Translations under genes and position numbers: made by a program
In this document: one piece after another, positions 46,227 through 59,158 of the stretch
How positions within the stretch are numbered: position 1 is the stretch's first letter
Layout of the letters: every line of letters starts with the position of its first letter
Notes under the pieces: model-generated
What the model saw: the letters and a program-made list of their open reading frames with translations, nothing else
What the model was told of the DNA's origin: nothing
Database searches by the model: none
Source of the DNA: Ceratodon purpureus
Taxonomy: Eukaryota > Streptophyta > Bryopsida > Pseudoditrichales > Ditrichaceae
Assembly: GCA_014871385.1 (NCBI GenBank)
Contig: CM026428.1
Coordinates: forward strand, 9,468,772 to 9,532,771
Direction of reading: 5' to 3'
DNA: 64,000 bases

Positions 46227-49200
46227 ATGGCCAACAACGCCAACGCAGGCCTGCGCATCACCACCAACGAGCGGGACTTCATCGAGGCTGCCATCAAGGA
46301 GGATCACCGCATCGACGGCCGCACCCCCTTCGACTACCGCAAACTCCACATCAAGTTCCTCAGGTCAGTTGGGAGTTCTAATCCCGTTTTTGTTCTCCTT
46401 CCAAAATTCTGTTTTTTGGAAGATGGATGTAGGTTTGATGATGGATTTGATGGTGTATGCTTCGTTTCCGGGGTGGCAGAGAAGATGGGTCGGTGGAGGT
46501 GCAATTAGGGCAGACACGAGTGCTGGCAGTTGTGAAGGGGGAGATTACGCAGCCGTATCCGGACCGGGGAAATGAAGGGTCGCTTGCAATTTACACGGAG
46601 TTTTCGCCGATGGGCGATCCTGCGTTTGAGCTAGGTCGGCCCAGTGAGATGGCGGTGGAGCTTGGTCGTATTATTGATCGCGGGTTGAGGTATTTGCTTC
46701 AGACGATTACTGGGTCGTTTCGAGTTTCTACTTTTATGTCTACAAGCGCCTGGGTTTTTGATTTCGTTTTGCCATTGATGGTTGTGGTTTGGTGTTAGTG
46801 TAGTTGTGTAGCTTTGCTGTTTGGATTGAATCGGTTGGTTGATTGCAGTGTTTTTGCTTTGCGGAGTGTTTTTGTTCGTTGTGGAGTGTAACTGGAATTC
46901 ATAAGCTTAACTTGATCATGCAAAGGCAGGGAGAGCAGGGCTGTGGATACGGAGTCGCTATGCATTTTGTCTGGTCGATCGGTTTGGGCCATCCGGGTGG
47001 ATATCCATATTCTAGATAATTACGGGTAAATTCAACAGCTTTTGTCGTGCTTTTTCTATGCATTGTGGGTACTCGATCACGTTTCCGCGGAAGAATTATT
47101 AGAATTGCTAGGCTTGAGACTAGAACCACATTGTAATTATTATAGTTGGATTTTTCCTTAGCAATGATTTCGATTTGGTTTTCCAGGAACCTTGTGGATG
47201 CTGCGAACCTGGCAGCACTAGCAGCGCTTTTATCTTACAGAAGGCCAGAATGCACTGTGGGAGGCGAGGATGGCCAACAAGTTATTGTGCATCCCCCTGA
47301 GGTTTGACCTGCTTACTCATGAACTTGAAAGGGGACACCCTGTACTGCCTCGCATACGTCTAAAATATAGTTGTTCGACGTGCGGCTTGTTGACCTAGAT
47401 TTGTAAGCTAACGTAGTGTGATTTATCTCCTCGTGATCTTGCTTCGCCATCTAGAGAGTAGTGATCCTTGATTACAAAGTCAGGGTTTTGAAGGTTTTGA
47501 TATTTGATTCATTGAATGAAAAATAAGAGGATTTTGGGCAATGTATGATTAGCGCTAATTGCAGTTCGCTGTTGGTCACAGGTTCGGGAGCCTGTCGGTT
47601 TAATTATTCACCACATTCCCATTGCTGTGACATTTGCATTTTTTGGGGATGGAAACTTTCAAGTAAGTAAGAGCTTCTGGTGGTTTGAGTTATCCTAAAT
47701 ACTGCACGACATCATGGTGCTGCTTGTGGTTTATTAAAGATGTTTGTTTCAAGCGTCACTTTGCATGCTTCATGTCCTTGTGTTCTCAGACGTCCGCGTC
47801 AGGTGTAGTAATGTTTTACTCGTGCTTGAATTTCGCTTTATTTGTGCAAATTCTCTGGAGTATCACGATCGATAGCCTACATATGCTCATTTTCCACTAA
47901 ATGTTTTTCGTATTATGATTTATATTCCCCTGTCTAACACGTATTGTTTGTTGTAGGTGTTGGACCCAAGTCTTAAAGAGGAGGAGGTTATGGGTGGCAG
48001 AATAACAATTACAATCAATTCCCAGGGGGAAATTTGTGCTGTTCAGAAGGGAGGAGGTGTCGGTGTATCTGCTAGTGAACTTATGAGATGTATCCGCATT
48101 GCATCATCTAAAGCTCAGTCGATTACAGAAACTCTCAAGAAAGCGGTAACCTACAAATTTGGACCTTTGTTGACATCTTTTTCTTATCATGTTAAGTTAT
48201 CTATTTTCGTCAATGTTTCTCTTCTGACGTGCTCAACTCTTACCAAATTGATGTTGCTAGGTTGAAGTCCATGAAATAGAACGAGCACAGCGGAAAATCC
48301 GACGTCACCGGAACTTGCCAACTGAAATAGAAGCAGAAGTGGAGATGGAAGAGGCTCCAGAGGTTCCAGAGGCTCCAATGGCTTCAGAACCTACAGAACC
48401 TGAGCAGGCCATGGATACGGAGAGGGATATCAATGATGAACGCATGTCGGACGCGACTCAATTGGAATCGAACGAAATAAAAAATGCCGACGCGCAAGTT
48501 AAAAAGTCATCTCGAGCAGCAGGAGAGAAGGACATTTTTGCTGGAGGTGAATCTGCATGGTAATAATAGTCTTTTTTTAACAGCACTTTCACGACTGTTG
48601 TATTATTTTGTACGAACTATGTTGTATTATTTACTACAATCCGTAAAGGTAGTTTGGAGTTAAACTGTTTGTTTTGTTGAGATTTGACTGATATCGTGCT
48701 GTGCACCTTTGGCTTCAGGGGTGACGATGCAAAGCTTACGCCTCTGAAAGGAGCGCCAGGCACTAGGAGCTCCTTCTTTCCTCTTGGTGTGTAACCTTTC
48801 CAAAGTCGTTTCCGTATGGTGTTTTACTTTGTGGCATGGAGGTGTGGTTGTTAGTCTGATATCATTGTACATCTGTTTGCCTTTTCCACAGATTCAGATG
48901 CACTGGTGGAATTTGATGTAGCTGCTAAAGCTGTCCTCAGAGGAGGTGTATCATCACAACGAATGTCTTCGAAAGTGGTTTCGGCACCTCTTCAACGTCA
49001 GATTTCTGGTCAAATTGCTGCAGCCGCAGTGTACGCTAACCAGTCTTCAGCTCACATTGCTGAGGAAGCTCGTTCACTGGGACCTATCTTTCCCAGGGTA
49101 GCAGATATGGACTCCACCGAAGGGATAGTCTCAGTAGAGGGTACTGAAGCAGAACTTGGTGTTTTAGGTAATTCAACATTGGAAACTGAGTTGGTAAATC

Positions 49201-49286
49201 AATCTGAGGATAAACCTCTGAACTTTCTTTCTTCTGGTAAAAAAAAGGCAAAGAAGAGGAAAAGTGGAGGTGTTAGACAAAACTGA
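46227..49286 (+). CDS. RRP45: Exosome core subunit RRP45 (EXOSC9 type)
   Basis: RRP45 is an RNase PH-fold subunit of the hexameric ring of the RNA exosome, acting in 3' processing and decay of RNA in nucleus and cytoplasm; the plant homologue also affects cuticular wax (CER7). The ATG is in a perfect GCCACCATGG context. Exons are 46227-46363, 46480-46689, 46930-47025, 47187-47301, 47582-47662, 47957-48145, 48261-48559, 48719-48786 and 48892-49286, giving 529 aa in one frame. The RNase PH region holds RIDGRTPFDYRKLHIKF, GSVEVQLGQTRVLAVV, FSPMGDPAFELGRPSEMAVE, ESRAVDTESLCILSG, DIHILDN and DPSLKEEEVMGGRITITINS. The C-terminal 250 residues are an acidic Pro/Glu repeat region, then a short folded-looking part, then a basic tail (GKKKAKKRKSGGVRQN), probably a nuclear localisation signal. 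Confidence 0.95.
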
Positions 49287-50650
49287 CTTATTTTACGCCT
49301 TTTGTTAAGCTTATATCCAGGTTCTTGGTTGGCTCCTTCTCTACGCTTTTTGTGCTCTTCCGCTTCTGCCGATCATCGTCAGGTGTCCATTTCAGTGCAA
49401 ATTGTACCATTACGTAATAGCTATATTTATCCTACATAGCTACGATCTTGGTCATGCTGAAATTCAAGTTACAATGGTGAACACAATGGTCACATATTTC
49501 TTCAGATGCCAGGCTTTGTTCCGGACATCTGAATCTTTCGATTTTGTGGTACATGAGTGGAACAATCTAAGATCCTCTTGCTAAGCAACAGTAGTACATA
49601 CATTACAAGTTGCAACAATGAATAAAGAACACAGGGGTTTTGATGCATGAGTTAAGATTCAGCAAAGTAGTTCTCTTGGCAGCTAACCAGTACCACTCAT
49701 GACCATGGGTCAGGCTTGACGGGCATCTTAAGGCTCATGTCACCATTACTTGCAACATGAGCAATTCTCTAAGTGGGAGGCTGAACTGCTCCTTTGTCGT
49801 GGCACATGACTTGGTTGTTGATACTGTGACGTCTTCCAACTTGGTCTGTCGATTCCATGAGTTGACGAATTCATCAAGCTTGTGACGGTGACCGCCCGGA
49901 GGGTTGCCCTACCACATGTCAAGCAAATGTATTCAGCTCAACTGTCAGATCTATATAGTGAAATAATTCACATGATGTCCTACCATAATCTGAAAGTTTC
50001 GAAGACGCAATTTCCATATAATTGGATGCAGCATGTTGTGCAGCTGCGATTGTCGAAAAGTGACTCGGAGATTATCACTAATTTAATTCTTAAAGCCTGA
50101 ACAACATCGTGATCACCAAATTGGCTCATACGAACAGGCTCAGGGTGTCCTATCCCTGGAGAACATTCTTCAATTATGTTAGTGAAATTAAATGTAATGG
50201 AAGCTGGTGTCTTGAAGTGATGGTAATTTACATGAATATCTGCTCTCCCCATAAGGACATAAGGCTGCCGCTGATTTCAATTGCAGGCCCAGCTTGTTCG
50301 AAGTAGAGTCCCTCATCTTGCCCCTTCACCACTCAACTTCAATTTGTTTCCAACTCAATTGTCGCTGGACTAGTCTACGTGCAGGTCTCTGAGCACCAAC
50401 AGGCCGCATCATGATGGCTCTGGTCAATCTGCTCAGCTGCTGCAACAATTTAAGTGGGGTCGTGCTTAGCCAACAATTTCCGTAGCTTAGACAACAAACA
50501 TGGTTTCATCAGCTTTTTGGGTCCAGTTCTTCCCATCACACGCTTGCCAATGGATCCTTGGATGTGAAATAAAACCAGCTTCAAGTGTCAGTGTCAATTT
50601 AAGTTTCCAAGCAGGGTAACATTCACAGGAACAATTCAGCCCATTCCAAA
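49287..50650. other. Intergenic DNA between RRP45 and XTH
   Basis: This contains the RRP45 3' region and the promoter of the first XTH gene. Short open frames on both strands have no recognisable motif. No RNA gene or repeat is supported. Confidence 0.4.
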
Positions 50651-52635
50651 ATGGCTTCTCCAGTTACTATCCACACAGCGTTTGTCATTACGAATCTTTT
50701 GTTCCTGATACTGGCTTGTCATTTTTCTCTATTTCTGGCTTTTGATGCATCACCAGACCATGACCATAGTCAGTGCAAGGTAGATGGAGAGATTCTTCAA
50801 TATGGCATCGAGCTTCCCACATGTATGATTCCAAAACGGGCCCCAAATCCTCCCAGCTCTGACAACGCTTTAGTACCGTGGGACAGAAACTACGTGAATC
50901 TCTACACACCCGTGCCGAATGGTGGGTTAGTAGTTCGGAGTGATGGGATGCACGCCGACCTCAGGATCACTAGTGTCAATCAATCATGTGAGTTCACTCA
51001 TGTTCAGAAATTTGCTATCTGAAACTCATGTTTGAATTGGATCTACTGACTGAATTTGTTTTCTTTCTGTATCATGTGCTGATGTTGAGATATTATGAAT
51101 AAACATGTGTGAACATGAGTAGAATGTCTTATACTCATGTAACCTATGTTTTTAGCTACGATTACATGATCAAATGATGTATTCTTTGGACTCTCGAAAG
51201 GAAATCTTTGAGGCCGGCTCCCTGAAGATTTTCAGATTTTATTGTTGTACGCAGTTGGCCACTTCCAGTCGAAGTATCGATTCGTCTTCGGGTACTTCAG
51301 TATGAACTTGAAGCTGATCCCCAAGCAATCAGCTGGTGTCATTGCGACCTATTACGTAAGCACAAGTGATCCGTTCAAGCAAGTCATGTCAATCAAATTC
51401 TCACCGATTTGAGAGTCACCATTAGCATACATTCATGTGCAACACGACTAAATAGCCAGTTTTAAGTTTACCAACATTCATTCTCTTATGGTTTGTGAAA
51501 CTAACAACAGCTAGCAACAGTGATTTGTGTAACGAGGATGGTCATGATTTGAGAACTAAAAGATCATTGAAAGCTGTTTTGGAACGTGCAGTTTTCTTCC
51601 CCGGAGACGAAACCGAAGGAATCGGACAGGCACGACGAAGTGGACTTTGAGTTCCTGGGCAACACGAGCGGAAACCCAATCACCCTCCAAACAAACGTCT
51701 ACCTGAACGGCGTCGGCAACCGGGAGCAGCACCACTACCTCTCCTTCGACCCCACCGCCGCTTTCCACAAATACTCGCTCCTCTGGAACCAGCACCTCAT
51801 CATGTCAGTACTCCATCACCATTCCTCATCGCCTCTCCTATCTCTCCAATCCATCATCTCATCTTTATTGCGAAACCTAATTCTCAGAGATACAGGAATG
51901 TGAGAGTGATTAGCAAGTGAACCTCTCATCAGCTCCTGCAATCCTCCCAAGTCCTCGAAACCCAAGTGACTACACTTTCTCCTTCTCCGATTCAAATCAA
52001 TCCATGTATCCTAACTCTTGGAACCTTGTGGACAGGGCAATGTGGTAGCCCTAGCGGTTTTATGTGCAGATGGGTTGTTGATAAGCTTTGGACAAATTGT
52101 TCATGTGGATGTGCAGATGGGTTGAATATTATACTCGATGCTTGATTGATGGGTTCTTGTGCAGATAATTGACGGTGACGCATTGTTGATGTGCGTGTGC
52201 AGATGGTTTGTGGACGACAAGGTGATCCGCGTCTTCCACAACAAGACCCAGGAGGTCGGCGTGCCGTTCCCCGTGAACAGGCCCATGGCAGTGCAGTGCA
52301 GCATCTGGGACGGCAGTGATTGGGCAACCCAAGGCGGCCGCGTGAAGCTCAACTATACTTACGCGCCCTTCGTGGCGCAGTACGAGGGCTTCGGCGGCGT
52401 GGACGGATGCCAAGCATGCCCTGCCACTCCTTCAACTGCCTGCGACACAGCAGATCTCTCCCCTTGCAGCGATGCGAAGAAGTACTGGTTCCTGGAGCAG
52501 CAGGAGCTCACGGCGAAGCAGATCAAGCAGCTGCAGAAGCATCAGAAGAAGTATATCGTCTACGATTACTGCACCGATGCGAAACGGTTTCCGGAGGGCA
52601 TGCCGGAGGAGTGTCGATACAACAAATTCTACTGA
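50651..52635 (+). CDS. XTH: Xyloglucan endotransglucosylase/hydrolase, four exons
   Basis: GH16 enzyme of the cell wall that cuts and rejoins (or hydrolyses) xyloglucan. Exons are 50651-50987, 51255-51355, 51592-51803 and 52203-52635, giving 360 aa. A hydrophobic leader ([20 protein letters not shown]) acts as signal peptide or anchor. The active-site motif is [11 protein letters not shown], with nucleophile Glu162 and acid/base Glu166, followed at once by a conserved N-glycosylation sequon (NTS). [20 protein letters not shown] matches the family's substrate-cleft loop. The C-terminal XET_C domain has paired Cys ([29 protein letters not shown]). A segment rich in charged residues before the C-terminal Cys pair is longer than in typical XTHs. 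Intron 3 carries several acceptor-like copies before the real one. A second XTH lies 3.3 kb downstream in the same orientation. Confidence 0.93.
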
Positions 52636-55600
52636 GGTTGAATTCACAATTTTATAGAACTGATCTGTGCATTCTTAAACAGTGGCCATGAATGAGATTA
52701 ACATTAGTAGTCATGTCTTGATTGCCCAGTGCTTTGCATGGATTAATTAAAATGAGATGCAGCTTTCGGTTTGGAATTCTTATAAATAGGAATTATTCAT
52801 TGCTCATGAATGGGATTAATATTAGTACTCCAGATGTCTTGATCTGCTACCTGTGTATAGTTTAATTAAGGTAGAATTAAGCTGTAGCTTGTTTGAATTC
52901 TGTTTGTAGCTATGATTTGATTCAGCAGCTTCTTGAGGAAGTGTGAAACACAAGGGAGCAGATTCTGTAGTGATATAGATCAATTGACAGTTTCTTCGTA
53001 TTGCATGTGAATAGTTTGAACGTGGATTTGCAAGCTTGAGTTGATGTTCTGGTGTTCGTCAAAATAAAGTGGATACGAGGAACATTTGAATCGAATTAAC
53101 TCTCTCGTGGTCAGTGTTCCAACCTGCACACGCACATGGACTTGAATGGAAGTCTCAGCGGTTTGTTCCGACACCAGTGAACCTTGATAATGAGTTGGTT
53201 ATGGTAGAATTTCTGTGGAGTTAAGTGGCTGTGGGTCAGTTCTTAAAAAAGCTAATGTTTCTTGTGTTTCCAATGCAAAAGAGCGCCTGAAGCTATCCTT
53301 GTTACAATCATTTCTTGGAAACTTGTCATACAGGCAGAAAAATCTGTTCATGTAGCAGGGTACTTAAGAATAAGTTGACACCATAGACTTGCAAACTTCC
53401 TCAGAAATTGTCTTCCAAGAGACACATTGTGCACACCTTCAGAAAGAAAATTGCTTCTGTATCGTTTTCTGTTCTTGCGTGTGTGTAAGAGCTGGTTGCG
53501 AGTTCAATTCTGTCGTGTCCAATTACTCCCATAACAAAATTGGTAAAATGGTGCACCCATCTGGTTATCAATTGATGGTAATGTTCTCTTCTCCACAAGT
53601 TAACTCGGATGAGCATTTTGATGTGAGTATAGAAAGGTGACAATATATGAAATTTAGCGTGGCCTTTTCCATGGAGCTGTGATGACATTTCAATATCTTG
53701 CTACTGGTAGTTAGGGCTTTCGTGAAGCAGCGAAAGTGTTGAAGAGTTATGTCGACAAGAAGACGTAAGGTGTGCTAAAAGAAAACCGAAGGAGATGAAC
53801 CACGAAGTCAGCATTGCTAGTCAGTACAGGGCCTACTAGGTCCGTCTTCACCTACCAACAATTTTCATCCGAAGCCCATACTTCCAGTCAGCATAGTTAC
53901 ATCTCCCAGGTGTACCAATAGTGGAGACGTGAAGGCTGGTGGCATTTAATCATTTAATAGCCGAAGTAATCGTGGTAAATTCATTGCATAATTTACAAAA
54001 CACTCACAATCAGCTAAGGTAAACTGTTGGATTGGGACCTGCTCCGGACAACAATCACCCCATAGCTCTCCTGATCTGGAAAGGCCAGGAACGCTTCTTG
54101 CCTGTAGAATATCACGCAAAGTTTTCCTTAGGTGTGGCAGCTTGTCAATGAATCTCATTGCATACTCAGCTTAGTGCATAGCATTGCTTGAGTGGCTGCT
54201 TGCCAGCTGACACCTTCGGAAGCCACCTTACTTCGACGCCTTTATACTTAGTGAATATCGATGGGGTGACTAATATGCAAATTCAACTAATTGCAATATT
54301 TTGTAACCTGTGCAATCTAAGATAATCTCTGTGACGTATACCAAGAAATCAACTCCTGCTGAGTGAATCTCCTTCACAAACTCATGACCGCGTTGAGAGG
54401 TGCTGCAAGCTGGAGGAGCTATAATGTTGCACATGGAAGTGCCGTTTTATCAACGAGCCGGTGTTGCCAGCGCCACCGAGAGCGAAATGGTTGGACTGAT
54501 GTGAAAGGTCCATCAATAATTCTGCAACAAGGCGACTATCGTGTACGTATTGAATGGAAGAGTCTGCAAGGCAGCGAAACCGCGTTTGGATCTCTACACT
54601 GTCAGAACGGATATTGGGACCTCTGACAGTGATTTTGTACTTCAATGAACATGCATTACTCTGCATATCCCCGACATGACTACCCAGGAACCAGGATGCA
54701 TCAGGAGCTTTAGTGCTGTACAAGTCATTCACCCAGTGCACAAGTGACAAAAACTGTTAATATGCTCCTTTTCACAAATTTTTAATTTTTGGGCCAACTG
54801 AACACAGCTGACCTTGTAAAACTACATATGGTATGTGTAAGAGTTTAAACTACAGGCAAGTGAAATGAACTTCACATATATTCTACTGCCAGCCATTGTC
54901 TGTTCCTGGAGCAAGTGACTTGTCAAAGTAACTCTGAAGAGTAATTCAATTATGTATAAAAACTGGACCATCATCTTCTGTTCATTGGTACACTGTGTGC
55001 AGCAAAACTTACCTCTAATCGTACCCAGCTGTGCCATACTGATAGCTACGTTGCACCGATCCAAATTGGATATTCATGTAGTGCAGGCTCGATCCACTTG
55101 ATTTTTTGGGAAGAATTTGGCATGTCGACACTGGAACTTTAACAAGTACATGGGGCATTGACAAAATGTACGAGACTTGAGGAAGCACAAATCTGAGTCA
55201 CAGCGGCAAGTAAGGTGAGCCGCTAGCTAAGTCGAGTTGGCATCTGTTGGCAGTAGCGACAGGCATCGCTTAACTCATGCTGAGGATGATTTCCACTGCC
55301 AGGCCATTTGTAACGCATAACACGTTCGGGTTCTTCGTGACAGCTGCGACGAGTTCACCGCGTCGCCGTCCAGAATTAACGCTGCTACTGCACTAACTCA
55401 CTACTTCCCTGGCAACGAAATGCAGCTCAGCTCAGGGTTCAAATAACCTTCCACTTCCATCTCTTCACTCACAATTGCAGATTCTAATCTGCAGCACTTG
55501 GGTCGGTTGTCTATCGATCGTCAGTATTCTCTCATAAACTCTCCACACTTAGTGTTCTCTTAACAGTGCAGCAGTACTCCTCTGAGCCCACTTCAGATCA

Positions 55601-55887
55601 GAGTGGACACTTATTCAATTTCTCTTTCTCTCAGGAAAGACATGATTGGAACTCGACCAACAGAAGTATCAGTACAGTTGAGGCAGAAATCCGCATTAGG
55701 TTTGAAGCTGCAGGTGTAGGAATTCATATCTTTGCACGGTTTGTTCATTTTGAGCTTGCCATTGATCTGACTACGTGCCAGCACTTGCTAGTAACGACTT
55801 AAGTGCTGCATCGACAGTTGATTCGGTTGGAGTAGAATCAGCGGAAGGATAGGACAGCAGCTGATCAGATCAAACCGGACTATCGCA
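52636..55887. other. Intergenic DNA between the two XTH genes
   Basis: Several open frames of 60-120 codons occur on both strands (for example minus 53946-54158 and 54382-54750), but none starts at a convincing ATG or shows a known motif. The last 450 bases are probably the promoter and leader of the intronless XTH; a CT-rich stretch at about 55440-55570 fits a transcription start. Confidence 0.4.
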
Positions 55888-56772
55888 ATGGCGTCGTCAC
55901 GGCGCATTGCAACGATGATCACCATGGTGGCATTGTGCATGAGCATGGTAGGGAGCGGATATGGCCAAACCAGAGGACTCGCCGCTAACTTCAATACATG
56001 GACGAAGAACGTGCGCTACTCTTCGGACGGAAGAGGACTGCAGCTGGTTCTCGACCCTCTCTCCGCGGCGGGAGTGGGATCCAAGACAAGCTACCTCTTT
56101 GGTGGATTCGGAGCATGGATCAAGCTCCCGGCCAACGACTCCTCCGGCACGGTCACCACGTTTTACATGGCCTCTCCCGGACCCAAACACCATGAGTTCG
56201 ACTTCGAGTTTCTAGGCAACCAAACCGGGAAACCTTTCCTCCTCCACACCAACATATTCGTGGACGGCGTGGGCGGGCGCGAGCAGCAAATCTACCTCGG
56301 GTTCGACCCATCTGCTGCCTTCCACTACTACAACTTCCAGTGGAACAAGGACGTGCTCGTGTTCTACGTCGACAACACGCCCGTCCGCATGTTCAAAAAC
56401 CTCCGCGGGATCGTGCCCAACTTCGCATACCCGGACAGCAAGGCTATGGGGATTTCCTTGAGCATCTGGGACGGAAGCTCCTGGGCGACGCAGGGGGGAC
56501 GCATTCCCATCAACTGGGCAGTCGCTCCATTTGTTGCCACATACCAGAACTTTCGTCTCAATGGATGCGTGGTGAACCCCAATGACAAATACGGTGTAAG
56601 GACGTGCCGTGGAAGCACCTTCGCCGCTCCCGGAGCTGCTGCACAGACGCTTGGAATCGGCCGCATCCGGCAGATGCGTGCTGTGAGGGCGAATCAGGTG
56701 GTGTACAACTACTGTGACGATCGGAAGCGTTACCCCACCGCGCCACCCGAATGCGCGCACAACACTTTGTAG
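55888..56772 (+). CDS. XTH: Xyloglucan endotransglucosylase/hydrolase, intronless
   Basis: A single-exon GH16 XTH of 294 aa, the usual length. It has a signal peptide (MITMVALCMSMVGSGYGQ part of the first 27 residues). The catalytic motif is HHEFDFEFLGN, with nucleophile Glu103, helper Asp105 and acid/base Glu107, and an adjacent NQT glycosylation site. The motif varies from the common HDEIDFEFLG (HE instead of DE before the nucleophile, Phe for Ile), but all acidic catalytic residues are kept. LSIWDGSSWATQGGRIPINW and the C-terminal Cys-containing XET_C region (VYNYCDDRKRYPTAPPECAH) are complete. GC content and codon use are higher than in the flanks. Its lack of introns, against three in the neighbour, argues against simple recent tandem duplication. 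Confidence 0.95.
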   Translation: MASSRRIATMITMVALCMSMVGSGYGQTRGLAANFNTWTKNVRYSSDGRGLQLVLDPLSAAGVGSKTSYLFGGFGAWIKLPANDSSGTVTTFYMASPGPKHHEFDFEFLGNQTGKPFLLHTNIFVDGVGGREQQIYLGFDPSAAFHYYNFQWNKDVLVFYVDNTPVRMFKNLRGIVPNFAYPDSKAMGISLSIWDGSSWATQGGRIPINWAVAPFVATYQNFRLNGCVVNPNDKYGVRTCRGSTFAAPGAAAQTLGIGRIRQMRAVRANQVVYNYCDDRKRYPTAPPECAHNTL

Positions 56773-59082
56773 GCTGATCGGTCGATGTGAACATATGTAA
56801 ACAGGGAAGATGGTGATTTTTTTAAATGTTTTTAGAAATTCTAGTATAGATTTTTGATTCTGCTTCGAGTAGTTAGCATGTGAGTGGCCGTCCATTACAA
56901 CGGCACGAACCAGAATTCTTTCGTGTGGACGTCGGAGTAGACAACTGAGCTCTCCGCCGATTCGAGTTATGATCTAGTAGTACCTAGCTTGATATGTGGG
57001 CTTCATTGTTGTCGATCTCTTCTGCACTCAATCATGTGCAGGAGATGTGACTTTGAGATTTAAATTGAAATTGTTTGAGATGATTCTCTCACAGTTCATG
57101 CAGTCAATCGAGTTGTCTTTGTCTTTGTTTTAAAAGTTGTTTTTCTTTTTGTACATGTTTTGGGGATTTGGTGACGCGGAGCAAATTGAAAACCTTGTGA
57201 CATTATGTTCTCAAGGTCAATTCAGAGGACGAGTTTCGTTGTTAAGGATCATTCTTTAAACTGAAATGAATGTTTGAGATCCATGTAACTGACAAATAAG
57301 AGTATGACATGGTTGTGTGAACTGTGTATTCACTCGCGACATTCTCTTTGAGGGTTTATAGGCTCGCTAAGTTAATCTTCCGAATAGCCTGGGGTAGGAA
57401 GCCCTCAAATCAAGCTGAGTATGTTTTCCGGATTCATGTTAGGCTAACATTCCCCGGGCAACAACCATCATTACATGTATAGTTGGAGAATGTAGGAAAG
57501 ATGACTGTTTGAAATTATTGCGTCTTACTGTGAAATTAATGAATGATCGGAATTCACTCGAATGTTTTGGTGTCTCAAAAACAAACCTTCCATCTTTCAA
57601 AATGTATTGAAGTCCATCACAGATTAACTGCGCCCGTTCAACTATTCAGCAAAATTAAGTCGACCAAAAACGCCCGGGCCAATGACTTCTTCGAGGTAGA
57701 GTATTGGTAGCGAGAGGCCATTGACGTTGGAGGTCTGCTGGCCAGCGAGACACCTTCCGTCTTAATCACCCTCGCAATGAACACTTGGGCTTGGTCTCCC
57801 TCTTCTTCAACTCCTCTCAAGTTCTAATCAATTGATGGATGGAGCTTCTAGACCGAGCTGTACAGGGTCCTCAATTTTGAGGGGAAAAAAATGACTCTAG
57901 AGAGCTAAGTCCTGATTGATCTCTAGATCTGCAAGGTCGTTCAAAGCTCCTTGGTACTCTCGCAGATGGTAATCCTTGGTGCGTGCGGAGAACAATGAGC
58001 AGTACCTGCCGAGGGGATCAGCCTCTGGTCAGATACGTGACCCACCGCCACCACGTACAAACGGATCCGCCAACTCGTTTCCTTCGAATGTGAAAAAAAA
58101 AACAAGTCTCTGTGAGACTCTCATGGACCTTCTTTCCATTAATTTATCTCTTAAAACTCAAGCCCTTCTTCCATCCCGTAAGCTTCTGCTCCAATTGGAA
58201 TCAGGATTTGAGGCATAGAATCTCAGGAATGCAGTTAGGATATCAGTTGTCTAACTTGTCTTGCCGTGAAGACAACATCTCGTATAGTTTTTCCTTAATT
58301 TCTCTCATCTCTCGAGGATTTTGAGAAAGCATGGAAATTCACAGCAGTAGTACTGTTCTCTATTCTATTCCATGTAACGTTTCAAATCTGTAGAATGTGG
58401 GAAGAATGATATGCTCATGATGGTGGTCGTGATGATGGTACCTTGAAGTCCTTTCTACTGCAGCTAGCGTTACACATTGCTCATTGCTCTCGTCAGCTGC
58501 TTCATGTAGTGAGAAGCAATCACGCTTTCAATCAGTTGCAACTCAAGGCAGGACTTTAGGAAGCATTGTGGAGTGGTGGTGAAGAGATGCTTGACGGTGG
58601 CTGGATTTCAATAGCGTAACTTGTATCTGTGCCTCGCTAGGCTGTTATTGACAAAGAACGAGGTGCTCAAGAAAAACTCCATGCAGGGGCATTCCAAGGC
58701 AAATTATGAAGGTTGTGAGTATTCAGCTTGGACAATAAACGTGCAACTCCAGGAGACTCTCAATCTAATAATTTCTTTACATCGAGAAATCTCTTAGAGC
58801 TCTGCTGCTGATGAACTTGCTTTCGGCATGAACTAAATTGTACCATATTCACACTCTTGGTTTCCAATGAGTTTGCGATCCTCCTCTCCACAGGTCAGTA
58901 TATCATATCTTCTCCCAAGGGGTGGTAGCACCCAGTATGTCTTGCTGCATTTAAATTTTGAGTTCTGACGTTTTCAAGTTGATGAAGCTTATGATATCAG
59001 ATTCTCTGAAGGACTTGACGGTCATGAAAGTCATTTTGAAACTTATATATTTTTTTCAGGTGCTCAGAGTGGCATCTTCTCC
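56773..59082. other. Intergenic DNA upstream of tRNA-Pro
   Basis: No protein gene is supported. Short frames start at non-ATG codons. Composition is intermediate. The 5' flank of the tRNA gene is AT-rich (TTATATATTTTTTTCAGG at about 59043-59060), as is usual for plant Pol III genes. Confidence 0.4.
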
Positions 59083-59154
59083 GGGTATCTGGTCTAGTGG
59101 TATGATTCTTGCTTAGGGTGCAAGAGGTCGGGAGTTCGATTCTCCCGATACCCC
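59083..59154 (+). tRNA. tRNA-Pro (anticodon AGG)
   Basis: A full cloverleaf can be drawn. The acceptor stem is GGGTATC/GATACCC, with a D arm around GGTCTAGTGGTATGA that holds the A box. The anticodon stem is TCTTGC/GCAAGA with a seven-base loop TTAGGGT (anticodon AGG at 59115-59117). The T arm is TCGGGAGTTCGATTCTCCCG and holds the B box. The discriminator base is C. CCA is not encoded. A TTTT terminator follows at once (59155-59158). No intron. Confidence 0.95.
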
Positions 59155-59158
59155 TTTT
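59155..59158 (+). terminator. RNA polymerase III terminator of tRNA-Pro
   Basis: Four consecutive T residues directly after the discriminator base of the tRNA, the standard Pol III stop signal. Confidence 0.75.

Noticed and set aside
54382-54750. 122-codon minus-strand frame and a neighbour at 53946-54158
   Set aside because: Non-ATG start for the longer frame, no known motif, and no consistent exon chain with good splice sites could be built.
56212-56895. Long minus-strand frame opposite the intronless XTH
   Set aside because: Antisense shadow of a GC-rich real gene; start and composition are explained by the XTH coding strand.
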